DNA of 31,263 nucleotides from CAZTDU01 sp050248795 (GCA_050248795.1 JBFWRS010000038.1:1-31263); one strand, 5' to 3'; shown: positions 22,277-30,686, counted from the first letter of the stretch. The notes: a model not told the origin generated them from the sequence alone. Numbers and translations are program-made.

Positions 22277-23407
22277 ATGACGCGTAACCAATCTCGACGA
22301 CTGAATCTGAAGACCACCGCGGCGCTGGTCGCCGCTGCCTGCGCCATCGGCTGGGGAGCCCCCGTTCTTGCGCAGGCGCCGCAGAAAGTGGTGATGCGTT
22401 TCGCCGCCGACTTTCCGCCGCCGCCGCATCCGGCCGGCCTCGCGATGCAGCACTTCCGCGACGCGCTTGCCAAGGCGATCCCGGGCAGCGAGGCGCGGCT
22501 GTACTTCGCCGGCGCGCTGTACACGATTCCCGAGGCGTTCGAGGCGATGCGCCAGGGCAACCTGGAAATGACCTGGATGCAGATGGGCAAGGCGGCCCCC
22601 GTGGACGGCTACATGATGTCCGTGGTCGGCCCGGGCATCATGACCACCGTAGGCGCGGTGGACAACATCGACAAGACCAAGACCTTCCAGTTCCTCGCCG
22701 ACCGGCTGCAGAAGACGCAGGCGATCAAGGTGTTCGGCGCCGGCCACATGAGCTTCGGCATGGGCGTGGGCGGCAAGAAGCGCTACCTCAAGTCGGCTGA
22801 CTTTTCCGGCCGCAAGGTGCGCAGCATGGGCCCGGCGGAAAACCCGGTGCTCGAATCGTGGAAGGCGAACCCGGTGGTGATGGCCTTCGGCGAAGTGCCG
22901 ACCGCACTCGAGTCGGGCGTCATCGACGGCCTGATGACCAGCATCGGCGGCTGGCTGGGCGTGCGCGAGCAGGCGCCCTTCTACACCACGGGTGGTGCCG
23001 GCGTGTTCACCGGCGACTACTACATGGTCAGCGCGAGCCGGCGCTGGTGGGATCGCCTGAGCCCCGCGACGCAGGGCGTGCTGGAAAAAGTCATCGCCGA
23101 GACCATCCAGGTGCAGAAGGAACTGAACTGGTGCGTCGACAAGATGACCTACGAGAAGTACGGCACCAAGGACCCGTCCAAGCCGGGCGTGTACTGGATG
23201 ACGCCGCAGGAAGTCACCGCGCTCACCAGCGCGCTGGGCAATGGTCCGTCGAACTGGGTGAAGAGCAAGGTGCCCGCAGCGGCGAAGCCGCTGGTGGACC
23301 AGTTCAAGGCCGAAGGCCAGGCGCTCTCCAAGGCCAACCCGCCGGGCTCGTCGTGGATCGAGAAGGTGGACTGCTCGAAGCACGCCTCCAAGATCGTCAT
23401 CAAGTAG
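22277..23407 (+). CDS. dctP: TRAP transporter solute-binding protein (DctP family)
   Basis: The 376-residue periplasmic protein starts with a signal peptide containing SRRLNLK, close to the Tat consensus, and cleavage after VLAQA. The mature part follows the DctP pattern: VVMRFAADFPPPPHPAG, IPEAFEAMRQGNLEMTW, KVRSMGPAENPVLESW (with the substrate-contacting Arg region) and GEVPTALESGVIDGLMTS. TRAP systems use the sodium gradient to import organic acids, and this subunit captures the substrate. The conserved Arg favours a carboxylate. GGAGGAGG lies 5-6 bases before the ATG. A TTGACG at 22200 may be a -35 box, but the -10 is poor. dctQ and dctM follow. Confidence 0.95.
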   Translation: MTRNQSRRLNLKTTAALVAAACAIGWGAPVLAQAPQKVVMRFAADFPPPPHPAGLAMQHFRDALAKAIPGSEARLYFAGALYTIPEAFEAMRQGNLEMTWMQMGKAAPVDGYMMSVVGPGIMTTVGAVDNIDKTKTFQFLADRLQKTQAIKVFGAGHMSFGMGVGGKKRYLKSADFSGRKVRSMGPAENPVLESWKANPVVMAFGEVPTALESGVIDGLMTSIGGWLGVREQAPFYTTGGAGVFTGDYYMVSASRRWWDRLSPATQGVLEKVIAETIQVQKELNWCVDKMTYEKYGTKDPSKPGVYWMTPQEVTALTSALGNGPSNWVKSKVPAAAKPLVDQFKAEGQALSKANPPGSSWIEKVDCSKHASKIVIK

Positions 23408-23430
23408 TACAGGCGCGGGAAGGGTAGCGC

Positions 23431-23982
23431 TTGGAGAAGGCATACGCGGCATGGCGTGCGTTCCAGGAGAAAGTCCTGGCGCATGCCACCGCGATTCTCC
23501 TGCTCGGCTGCACGCTGCTGGCGCTGCTCGAGGTGGTGCGGCGCTACGTTTTCGGCCATTCGTTCGAATGGCAGCAGGACGCGGTCACGTTCATCACCAT
23601 GAGCGCGGTGTTCCTCTATTTCGGCAATGCGCAGCGGCGCGGCTCGCACCTCAACGTCACGCTGCTCACCGACACGCTGCATGCCCTTGGCCCCGGCCCG
23701 AAGAAGGCCGCGGCGGCGATACGGTTCCTCGCCACCTGCCTCGCCTTCGCGTTCATGGTCGCGGTGCTGTGGTGGGGCTGGATCGAGGTCGAGGACGCGC
23801 TCAAGTACGCGTCCCGCACCGAGAGCCTGGCGTTCCCGATGTGGCCTTTCCTTGCGGCGCTGTATGTCGGCTTCATCTTCATGGCAATAACCCTGTTCTT
23901 CCAGATCTATCGCGGCTTCCAGGAGCTGCGCGGCCTTACCGTGCTGGTCGATCCCCCGGAAGCCGAAGAGAGCATCCACTGA
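23431..23982 (+). CDS. dctQ: TRAP transporter small membrane subunit (DctQ), TTG start
   Basis: The 183-residue protein has four membrane helices, as DctQ proteins do: about residues 15-35, 48-66, 90-112 and 132-155. The second helix region contains EWQQDAVTFITMSAVFLYFG, where the WQ(E/D) motif is typical of the family. It bridges the binding protein and the large permease. The start is TTG at 23431, with GGAAGGG 6 bases upstream; no ATG fits the N-terminus. Confidence 0.9.
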   Translation: MEKAYAAWRAFQEKVLAHATAILLLGCTLLALLEVVRRYVFGHSFEWQQDAVTFITMSAVFLYFGNAQRRGSHLNVTLLTDTLHALGPGPKKAAAAIRFLATCLAFAFMVAVLWWGWIEVEDALKYASRTESLAFPMWPFLAALYVGFIFMAITLFFQIYRGFQELRGLTVLVDPPEAEESIH

Positions 23983-24011
23983 CTTCCTGATTTCCCCTGA
24001 GGAGGGGGCTG

Positions 24012-25295
24012 ATGCAACTGGTCTGGATTACAGGCATTGTGCTGCTCGTGCTGAGCGTGCCGATCGGCATCGCGCTGAGCGCGGCGGCCGCCGCCTATAT
24101 CGCGGTGGACCCGTTGCTCGAACCGACGGTGATCTTCCGCCAGTTCTTCAGTTTCGTTTCCCGCTACTCGCTGATCGCGATCCCGCTTTTCATCTTCGCC
24201 GGCTTCCTGATGGAGAAGACCGGACTGGTGGGGCAGTTGTTCCGCTTCGCCGACTCGCTGGTGGGCTGGCTGCCCGGCGGCTTCGGCGTTGCCACGGTGC
24301 TTGCCTGCGTGCTGTTCGGCGCCATCTCCGGGTCCAGCGTCGCCATGGCGGCGGCGATGAGCGTCATCGCGATTCCCGAGATGCGAAAACGCGGCTATCC
24401 CGACTGGCTTTCGGGCGGCCTTGTGGCCACCGCGGGCGGCATCGCCATGCTGATCCCGCCGAGCATCATCCTGGTGCTCTACGGCATCGTCACCGAGACC
24501 TCGATCGTCGCGCTGTTCTTCGCCGGCGTGATCCCCGGGATCATGCTCGCCATCGGCAACGCGCTCACGGTGATCTGCATCGCGCTGTGGCTGAAGCTGC
24601 CGCGCGGCGAGTTCGACGCCAGGCGCATCCTGCCCGAGTTCCTCGGTGCCGCGCCGGCGCTGGGCATGCCGGTGGTGATCCTCGGCGGCCTGTACGGCGG
24701 CCTCTTTACGCCCACCGAGGCCGCTGCCGCGGGCTGCGGCTACGCGCTGCTGTACGGCATGATCTCCAACGGCCGGCAGTTCATGCGCGAACTGCTGCCG
24801 ACCGCGGCGAAGGCGCTGAACCTCACCGCCGTGATCATCTTCCTCGTCGGCAGCGTCGGCGTATTCCAGTTCCTGCTGTCGAACCTGTACTGGCCGCAGA
24901 AGGTCACCGAGTACGTCGTCAACATGGGGCTGACGCAGCTCGGCTTCATCTTCGCCTTCATGGGCGTGCTGCTGATCCTCGGCATGCTGGTCGACGGCGT
25001 CGCCATGGTGCTGCTGACGGTGCCGGTGGTGTTCCCGGTGGCCTACGCGCTGAAGATCGACCCGGTGCACCTGGCCATCATGCTGACGCTGGCGGTGGAG
25101 ATGAGCGTGGTGACGCCGCCGGTGGGGCTGAACCTCTTCGCGGTCAGCGGCACGGCGAAGATTCCGCTGATGTCGGTGATGAAGGGTTCGATACCGCTGT
25201 TCCTCAGCGACTTCACCGTGCTGATGCTGGTGATCTTCTTCCCGGCGCTGGCAACCTGGCTGCCCAGCGTCCTCATCACCAGCGCCTTCAAGTAG
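24012..25295 (+). CDS. dctM: TRAP transporter large permease (DctM)
   Basis: The 427-residue integral membrane protein carries the DctM signature motifs: PLFIFAGFLMEKTGLVGQLF, VLFGAISGSSVAMAAAMS, GGIAMLIPPSIILVLYGI and GLYGGLFTPTEAAAAGCGYAL in the scissor helices that bind Na+ and substrate. The C-terminal half repeats the fold (LILGMLVDGVAMVLLTVPVVFPV and VVTPPVGLNLF). It forms the translocation channel. GGAGGGG lies 4-5 bases before the ATG. The last 8 bases overlap the convergent MaoC gene, so the two stop regions share sequence. Confidence 0.95.
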   Translation: MQLVWITGIVLLVLSVPIGIALSAAAAAYIAVDPLLEPTVIFRQFFSFVSRYSLIAIPLFIFAGFLMEKTGLVGQLFRFADSLVGWLPGGFGVATVLACVLFGAISGSSVAMAAAMSVIAIPEMRKRGYPDWLSGGLVATAGGIAMLIPPSIILVLYGIVTETSIVALFFAGVIPGIMLAIGNALTVICIALWLKLPRGEFDARRILPEFLGAAPALGMPVVILGGLYGGLFTPTEAAAAGCGYALLYGMISNGRQFMRELLPTAAKALNLTAVIIFLVGSVGVFQFLLSNLYWPQKVTEYVVNMGLTQLGFIFAFMGVLLILGMLVDGVAMVLLTVPVVFPVAYALKIDPVHLAIMLTLAVEMSVVTPPVGLNLFAVSGTAKIPLMSVMKGSIPLFLSDFTVLMLVIFFPALATWLPSVLITSAFK

Positions 25296-25761
25296 CCGCT
25301 TCGCCCGCGGCGTGGCCGCGCCTGGGCACCAGCACCGTCCTCTCGAAGCTCATGAACTGCGTGCCGTCCGCCTTGATGCCGATGGTGCGCACCGTGACGA
25401 TGCCCTGCGTCGGGCGCGATTTCGATTCGCGCTTGGAGAGCACCTCGGTCTGCGCATAGATGGTGTCGCCGGCGAACACCGGCGCGGTGAGGCGCACGTC
25501 GGTCCAGCCCAGGTTGCCGATCGCGCGCTGGCTCACGTCGCTGACGCTCATGCCGGTGACGATCGCGAGCGTGAGGCAGCTGTTGACCAGCGGCTTGCCG
25601 AATTCGGTGTTCGCCGCGTACGCATGGTCGAAGTGCAGCGGGTGCGTGTTCATGGTCAGCAGCGTGAACCAGGTGTTGTCGGTGTCGCTGATGGTGCGGC
25701 CGGGCCAGTGCTTGTAGACGTCGCCGACGACGAAGTCCTCGTAGTAGCGCCCGCCGCTCAT
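25288..25761 (-). CDS. MaoC-family (hot-dog) enoyl-CoA hydratase
   Basis: The 157-residue protein has the single hot-dog fold of MaoC hydratases. It opens YYEDFVVGDVYKHWPGRTISDTDN, and the catalytic region is MNTHPLHFDHAYAANTEFGKPLVNS, with Asn38, His40, His43 and Asp45 at the hydratase-motif positions; WTDVRLTAPVFAGDTIYAQTEV and ESKSRPTQGIVTV follow. The enzyme should add water to an enoyl-CoA. Beside two CaiB-type CoA-transferases, a mesaconyl-CoA- or C4/C5-dicarboxyl-CoA-type substrate is plausible but unproven. Its ATG overlaps the upstream CoA-transferase stop by ATGA. It is the last gene of a five-gene operon. Confidence 0.9.
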   Translation of the reverse strand: MSGGRYYEDFVVGDVYKHWPGRTISDTDNTWFTLLTMNTHPLHFDHAYAANTEFGKPLVNSCLTLAIVTGMSVSDVSQRAIGNLGWTDVRLTAPVFAGDTIYAQTEVLSKRESKSRPTQGIVTVRTIGIKADGTQFMSFERTVLVPRRGHAAGEAAT

Positions 25762-26885
25762 CGCGCGGCCCCCCGCAGCGGCGCGAGGATCTCGGCGCCA
25801 TGCGCGTCCAGCGCCGGGGTTTCGAGCCTGGGCATGCCGGGCTCGTCGCGAAACCGGATCGGCGTGCCCAGGTGCCTGCGGCCGCCGGAGTCGGTGATCA
25901 CCATGCCGCGCGCCAGCAGGTTCTCGTCGCGCAGCGCCTCCGGCAGCGTCTTCAGTTCACCGAAGCAGACATCCAGCTTCGACAGGAACGCCACCCACTC
26001 GGCCTGGGTCCTGGTCAGGAAGGTCTGGCGCAGGTAGGCCTCCAGCGGTTGCTGGTGCGGGCCGGGACCCTTGTCGTTCAGCGACGCGAGTTCCGGCCTG
26101 CCGAGCGCATCGAGCAGGTTCCTGACGAATTTCGTCTCCTGCCCGGCGAGCGCAATGTGGCGGCCGTCGCTGGTGTCGTAGATCTGGTAGAACGCTGCGC
26201 CGCCGGTGGTGCGCTCGTGCTTCGGAACCTGCTGGCGATCCTCGGCGAGCGCCGGGCCGAGGATGTTCGCGCTGGCCGAGACCAGCGAATCGTGCATCGC
26301 GATGTCGACGTAGTCGCCGGCGCCGGTCTTCTCGCGTCGCAACAGCGCCATCAGCACGCCGGCGAGGCCCTGCAGCGCGCTCACCATGTCGGCGGCAGGC
26401 AGGCCGGGAATCGCCGGCTTGCCGTCGCGGCCCTCGGTGACGCTCAGCACGCCGCTCACCGCCTCGACGCCGATGTCGTGCGCAGGCCGGTCGCGATACG
26501 GGCCGTCCTGGCCGAAGGCGCTGATCGAGCAGTAGACGATGCGCGGGTTGCGCGCGCGCACCGCGTCGTAGCCGACGCCGAGCCGGTCGACGACGCCGGG
26601 ACGGAACGATTCGACGAACACGTCGGCAGTTTCCGCCAGCCGCAGCAGCGCTTCGCGGTCCGCGGGGTCCTTGAGGTTGGCGACGACGCTCTTCTTGCCG
26701 CGGTTCAGGCTGCGGAAATAGACCGTGCCTTCGCCTTCGCGCACGCCGATGTGACGTACCGGGTCGCCTTCGCCGGGCGGTTCGACCTTGATCACCTCGG
26801 CGCCGTGGTCCGCCAGCGCCTGTGTGAGATACGGGCCGGGCAGGAACATCGAAAGATCCAGTACGCGCAGTCCATCCAGTTTCAT
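25758..26885 (-). CDS. Class III (CaiB/BaiF) CoA-transferase
   Basis: The 375-residue protein has the CaiB fold. The N-terminus is LRVLDLSMFLPGPYLTQALADHGAEVIKVE, then YFRSLNRGKKSVVANLKD and ENPRIVYCSISAFG-like NPRIVYCSISAFGQDGPYRDRP. The catalytic Asp166 is in GLPAADMVSAL, which forms the acyl anhydride with the carboxylate. It moves CoA between carboxylic acids without ATP. The C-terminal lid DEPGMPRLETPALDAHGAEIL is usual. The ATG overlaps the upstream transferase stop (ATGA). Family typing is strong; the carboxylate pair is unknown. Confidence 0.93.
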   Translation of the reverse strand: MKLDGLRVLDLSMFLPGPYLTQALADHGAEVIKVEPPGEGDPVRHIGVREGEGTVYFRSLNRGKKSVVANLKDPADREALLRLAETADVFVESFRPGVVDRLGVGYDAVRARNPRIVYCSISAFGQDGPYRDRPAHDIGVEAVSGVLSVTEGRDGKPAIPGLPAADMVSALQGLAGVLMALLRREKTGAGDYVDIAMHDSLVSASANILGPALAEDRQQVPKHERTTGGAAFYQIYDTSDGRHIALAGQETKFVRNLLDALGRPELASLNDKGPGPHQQPLEAYLRQTFLTRTQAEWVAFLSKLDVCFGELKTLPEALRDENLLARGMVITDSGGRRHLGTPIRFRDEPGMPRLETPALDAHGAEILAPLRGAAR

Positions 26886-28072
26886 GTCGCAGTCTTTCCG
26901 AGCAGGGTTTCGTTGTCGGCACCGGCAGCCGAGCCCGCGCGTTGCGCGAGCCGGTGGCCGTCGATGCGGATCGGGTTGGCAAGCACGCGCAGCGTGCCCT
27001 TGCTCGGGTGGGGCACGCTGCCGACCATGCCGGTGCGCGCGACGAACGGGTTGTCCAGCGCGCGCGCGATGTCGTTCACCGGCCCGATGGGCAGCACGCC
27101 GGCAAGCGTGTCCAGCCAGTGCGCGGTCGGATGGCGGCGGAATTCGGCATCGAGGATGGCGGTGAGCGCGGCGCGGTTTGTGAGCCGCGCGCCTTGCGTC
27201 GCGAAGCGCGGATCCGCCGCGAGTCCCGGCAGGCCGAGGCGATTCGCCAGCTCCACCCAGAACCCCTGCGTCATGCAGGCGACGAACACCCAGCCGTCCG
27301 CGGTGGGGAAGGATTGCACCGGCGTCAGCGACAGGTGCGCGCCGCGCGGCTGTCGCGTCGACTCGTAGCCTTCGTTCAGGTACCAGGTGGCGGAGTAGCC
27401 GAGCTGGTGCAACGCGACGTCGAACAGGCAGACGTCGACGTCGCAGCCGATGCCGGATTTCTGCGCGCGCAGCAGGCAGGCAAGCAGGCCGATGGTGCCG
27501 GTGGCGCCGGACATGTAGTCGATGATCGAGACGCCGGCGCGTGCCGGCGCGCCCTCGGGATCGCCGGTGAGGCTCATCAGGCCGGCCTCGGCCTGCATCA
27601 GGAAGTCGTAGCCGGGCCGCGCAGCGCGCTCGTTGTCGCGGCCGTAGGCGGAGATGTGCAGGCAGACGATAGCCGGCTTCAGCTTGCCGAGCGCAGCATA
27701 GTCGAGGCCGAGCTTCGCCGGCAGGTCACCGCGCAGGTTGTTCATCACCGCGTCGGCCGACCGTACCAGGCGCTCGAAACCGGCACGCCCATCGGGCGAC
27801 TTCAGGTCGAGCAGCACGCTCTTCTTGTTCGCGTGCCAACTCTGGAAGTACAGGCTGTCGCCGTCGCCGGCATAGAACGGACCGACGCCGCGCGAGGCAT
27901 CGCCGCCGGAGGCAGGGTTCTCCACCTTGATGACCTCGGCGCCGAGATCGGCGAGGAACGCCGAGCCATAGGGCGCGGCGCCGAACTGCTCCAGCGTGAG
28001 GATCCGGATTCCCGCGAGCGGCTTGTCGGCTTCCCCGCCGCCGTTCAGGCCGCCGGGTTTCTCTTCAGCCAT
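26882..28072 (-). CDS. Class III (CaiB/BaiF) CoA-transferase, second copy
   Basis: The 396-residue protein is a paralogue of its neighbour with the same fold: IRILTLEQFGAAPYGSAFLADLGAEVIKVE, the ANKKSVLLDLKSPDGR region, IVCLHISAYG and catalytic Asp185 in GVSIIDYMSG. The N-terminus has an additional hydrophilic segment (about residues 1-20). The start ATG 28072 lies within the upstream acyl-CoA dehydrogenase, overlapping it by 28 bases. Having two adjacent CaiB genes suggests either a heteromeric transferase or two transferases serving different steps. Confidence 0.92.
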   Translation of the reverse strand: MAEEKPGGLNGGGEADKPLAGIRILTLEQFGAAPYGSAFLADLGAEVIKVENPASGGDASRGVGPFYAGDGDSLYFQSWHANKKSVLLDLKSPDGRAGFERLVRSADAVMNNLRGDLPAKLGLDYAALGKLKPAIVCLHISAYGRDNERAARPGYDFLMQAEAGLMSLTGDPEGAPARAGVSIIDYMSGATGTIGLLACLLRAQKSGIGCDVDVCLFDVALHQLGYSATWYLNEGYESTRQPRGAHLSLTPVQSFPTADGWVFVACMTQGFWVELANRLGLPGLAADPRFATQGARLTNRAALTAILDAEFRRHPTAHWLDTLAGVLPIGPVNDIARALDNPFVARTGMVGSVPHPSKGTLRVLANPIRIDGHRLAQRAGSAAGADNETLLGKTAT

Positions 28073-29226
28073 TGCTTCGAGATGATTATGCGCTGCATCT
28101 CGTTGGTGCCTTCGCCTATGCAGGTGAGCGGCGCATCGCGGTACAGGCGCTCGATGTCGTATTCCTTGGAGTAGCCGTAGGCGCCGTGGATGCGCATCGA
28201 CTCGATGCTGTTCTCGAGCGCCGCTTCGGAGGCGAAGAACTTCGCCATGCCGGCTTCCATGTCGCAGCGCTCGCCGCGGTCGAAGGCCTGCGCGGCGTCC
28301 AGCGTCAGCAGCCGCGCGGCGCGCGCACGCGTCGCCATTTCGCCGAGCTTCAACTGGATCGCCTGGTGCTCGCTGATCGGCTTGCCGAAAGTCTGGCGCA
28401 CCTGCGCGTAGTCGGACGCGAGCTTCAGCGCGCCCTCGGCGATGCCGACGCCGCGCGCGGCGACGTTGATGCGGCCGAGTTCCAGCCCCCCGGTGACCTG
28501 GAAGAAGCCCTGGCCCTCGACTTCGCCCACGAGGTGGTCGGCGGGGATGCGGTAGTTGTCGAACACCAGTTCGCCGGAGTCTATGCACTTGTAGCCGAGC
28601 TTCTCCAGCTTCCTGCCCACGGTGAAGCCCGGGCCCTTGGGCGCGATGAACAGGCTCATGCCCTTGTGCCGCGGCTGCGCGCCCGGATCGGTCTTCACCA
28701 GCAGCGCCATGCACGAGCCCTCGATGCCGTTGGAGATCCAGGTCTTGGTGCCGTTGATGACGTAGTGATCGCCGTCGCGTCGCGCCGTCATGCGGATGCC
28801 CTGCAGGTCGGTGCCGGCGTCGGGCTCGGTGAGGGCGAGCCCGCCGCGGATCTCGCCGCTGGCGAACTTCGGCAGCCAGCGCTGCTTCTGACGCTCGGTG
28901 CCGAACTTCTCCACCGCGAGCGCCAGCATCAGGTGCGAATTGAAAATGCCGGTGAGCGCCATCCACACCGACGAGATTCGCATCACCAGCCGCGCGTAGG
29001 TCGCCGCCGGCAGGCCGAGGCCGCCGTACTGCTGGCCCACCGTGGCGCCGAACAGGCCCATCTCCTTCATCTGCTCCACGAGCTCGTGCGGGTAGCGGTC
29101 GGCGTGGTCGTACTCGCGCACGCGAGGCGCGACCTCTCGCGTTACCCAGCGATCTATGGCGTCGAGGAGACGGGCTTCGTCCCCGGCATCCAGATGAGGG
29201 CGTGCCGGGGTTGCTGCGGTGTTCAA
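28045..29226 (-). CDS. Acyl-CoA dehydrogenase (TTG start)
   Basis: The 393-residue protein has the typical three-part fold. Key segments are GGLALTEPDAGTDLQGIRMTA (FAD/substrate region), NGTKTWISNG and RQTFGKPISEHQAIQLKLGEMATR. The catalytic Glu372 sits in CIGEGTNEMQRI. It should oxidise a short- or branched-chain acyl-CoA to an enoyl-CoA that the MaoC hydratase could then hydrate. The start is TTG at 29226, which shares bases with the sodC stop (TTGA); no ribosome-binding site is visible, so translation may depend on coupling. The 3' end overlaps the CoA-transferase by 28 bases. Confidence 0.92.
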   Translation of the reverse strand: MNTAATPARPHLDAGDEARLLDAIDRWVTREVAPRVREYDHADRYPHELVEQMKEMGLFGATVGQQYGGLGLPAATYARLVMRISSVWMALTGIFNSHLMLALAVEKFGTERQKQRWLPKFASGEIRGGLALTEPDAGTDLQGIRMTARRDGDHYVINGTKTWISNGIEGSCMALLVKTDPGAQPRHKGMSLFIAPKGPGFTVGRKLEKLGYKCIDSGELVFDNYRIPADHLVGEVEGQGFFQVTGGLELGRINVAARGVGIAEGALKLASDYAQVRQTFGKPISEHQAIQLKLGEMATRARAARLLTLDAAQAFDRGERCDMEAGMAKFFASEAALENSIESMRIHGAYGYSKEYDIERLYRDAPLTCIGEGTNEMQRIIISKQWLKRNPAA

Positions 29227-29741
29227 TTCGCGCGGATCACGCCGCAGGCAAGGCGCGCGCCGCTGTTGCCGGTGGGCTGCGTGCGGAAATCGTCAGGACC
29301 CGCGTGCACGATCACGCTGCGGCCGACGATGTTGCCGGGGCCGGAACCGACGCTGATGACGTCGAGCATGACGTCGATCTTGGCGCGGCCGGCCTTGTTG
29401 GCGACCAGCATCGGCAGGTCGCCGGCATGGCGCTCGCCGCCCGTGGGGCTGCCGTGGGGCTTGCCGTAGGGATTGAAGTGGCCCTTGGCGCTCATGCCGT
29501 CGCCGGAGCTGCAGTCGCCCACTTCGTGGATGTGGAAGCCGTGGCTGGCGCCGGGCTTCAGGCGCGCGACGTTGGCGAGCACGCGAACGCGGTTGCCGAC
29601 CTGCTCGAAGGTCACTTCGCCGATCACCTTGCTGCCCTTGGTGGGCTGCAGGCCGGCGCTGGCGCGCATCGGCTCATCGGGCACGCTCTGGCAGCCTGCG
29701 GTCAAGGCGAGCGCAGCGATCATCATCACGGTCTTGTTCAT
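29223..29741 (-). CDS. sodC: Cu/Zn superoxide dismutase, lipoprotein
   Basis: The 172-residue protein starts with a lipoprotein signal (MNKTVMMIAALALTAGC; lipid Cys17 in LTAGC). The mature part has all the metal ligands: Cu via HGFHIHEVGDC, the bridging His in GHFNPYGKPHG, and VIVHAGPDDF; Zn via that bridging His, the KPHG His, the RHAGD His and Asp. Cys residues in EVGDC and LACGVI can form the structural disulfide. It dismutates superoxide in the periplasm. GGGAG lies a few bases before the ATG. Its stop overlaps the start of the acyl-CoA dehydrogenase (TTGA), an unusual pairing in function. Confidence 0.94.
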   Translation of the reverse strand: MNKTVMMIAALALTAGCQSVPDEPMRASAGLQPTKGSKVIGEVTFEQVGNRVRVLANVARLKPGASHGFHIHEVGDCSSGDGMSAKGHFNPYGKPHGSPTGGERHAGDLPMLVANKAGRAKIDVMLDVISVGSGPGNIVGRSVIVHAGPDDFRTQPTGNSGARLACGVIRAN

Positions 29742-29884
29742 GGGTCTCCCTTTCGATCTTCCACTGGACGAAAGCGCATTTTGCCTGTCGCGGCGCCATC
29801 TGCGCAACGCCCAAATTCAAACGCATCCGGCCGCGTGCGGCCGCTCCGGTGGCATGTCGAAATGCCGCCTCGCGCGCCGCTTCA

Positions 29885-29913
29885 TTGCCCGCGGCGGCGT
29901 GCCCGGCAATAAT
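29885..29913 (+). promoter_or_regulatory. Sigma70-type promoter before the duplicated membrane gene
   Basis: TTGCCC (29885-29890) and AATAAT (29908-29913) are separated by exactly 17 bases. Transcription would start around 29920-29922, next to the TTG start, so the message may be leaderless. No ribosome-binding site is visible in the 8-base gap. Confidence 0.5.
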
Positions 29914-29921
29914 CGCTGCCC

Positions 29922-30686
29922 TTGCTGATCCTCAAGCTCCTGCTGACGCCGCTGCTCACGCTCGCGGTGAGCCTCGCGGCGCGCGCCTGGGGCCACCGCG
30001 CATCCGGCTGGCTGACGGCGCTGCCGATCGTCGCGGCGCCGATTTCGGCAGTGCTGCTGCTGGAGCAGGGCGTGGATTTCCTCGTGCAGACCTCGGTGGC
30101 CACGCTCGTCGCACTGCCCGCGATCGCGCTGTACATCCTGGTGTTCGCGCGCGTCGCGCGCCGCTACGGCTGGGTGGCGAGCCTGCTCGCGGGCTGGACC
30201 GCATTCATCGCCGCCGCGCTGCCCTTGTCGCAGTTGCCGGCGGGCGCGCCGGGCGGCCTGGCGATGACCTGGCTCGCGCTCGCCGCGGTGCTCGCCCTGC
30301 TGCCGCGCTCGCAGGCGCCGCGCGTGCCGGTGCACGTGCCGCGCATCGAGATCGCCCTGCGCATGGCGGCGTCGGTGGTGCTGATGCTCGCGGTGAGCTA
30401 CGGCGCGGAAACGCTGGGTGCGCGCATCTCGGGCGTACTGCTGTCGTTCCCGATCGGCGGCTCGGTGCTGCCCGCGTTCACGCGCGGCATGCACGGCGTC
30501 GAGGCGACGACGCTGCTGCTGCGCGGCTTCACGCTAGGCATGTTCGCGTTCCCGATGTTCTTCTTCGTGCTGGCACTGGTGCTGCCGCTCGCGCACCCGG
30601 TGCTCGCGTTCGCCGGCGGCGTACTGGGCGTGCTCGCGGTGCACGCGCTGATGGCGCAGGCGGCGAAGCGCGGCTGGGTGCGCTAG
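29922..30686 (+). CDS. Inner-membrane protein with internal duplication
   Basis: The 254-residue protein is about two-thirds hydrophobic with seven or eight predicted helices. Two halves share a motif: GHRASGWLTALPIVAAPISA with LEQGVDFLVQTSVATL (residues about 24-62), and GARISGVLLSFPIGGSVLPA with RGMHGVEATTLLLRG (about 166-205). The pattern RxSG(W/V)L-x3-P(I) followed by an amphipathic helix suggests an inverted or tandem repeat transporter-like fold, distantly like GlpM. I do not know a substrate. An in-frame TAA at 29910 limits the start to CTG 29916 or TTG 29922; I chose TTG. The CoA-transferase at 30696 follows after 9 bases, so the two are one transcript. Confidence 0.8.
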   Translation: MLILKLLLTPLLTLAVSLAARAWGHRASGWLTALPIVAAPISAVLLLEQGVDFLVQTSVATLVALPAIALYILVFARVARRYGWVASLLAGWTAFIAAALPLSQLPAGAPGGLAMTWLALAAVLALLPRSQAPRVPVHVPRIEIALRMAASVVLMLAVSYGAETLGARISGVLLSFPIGGSVLPAFTRGMHGVEATTLLLRGFTLGMFAFPMFFFVLALVLPLAHPVLAFAGGVLGVLAVHALMAQAAKRGWVR

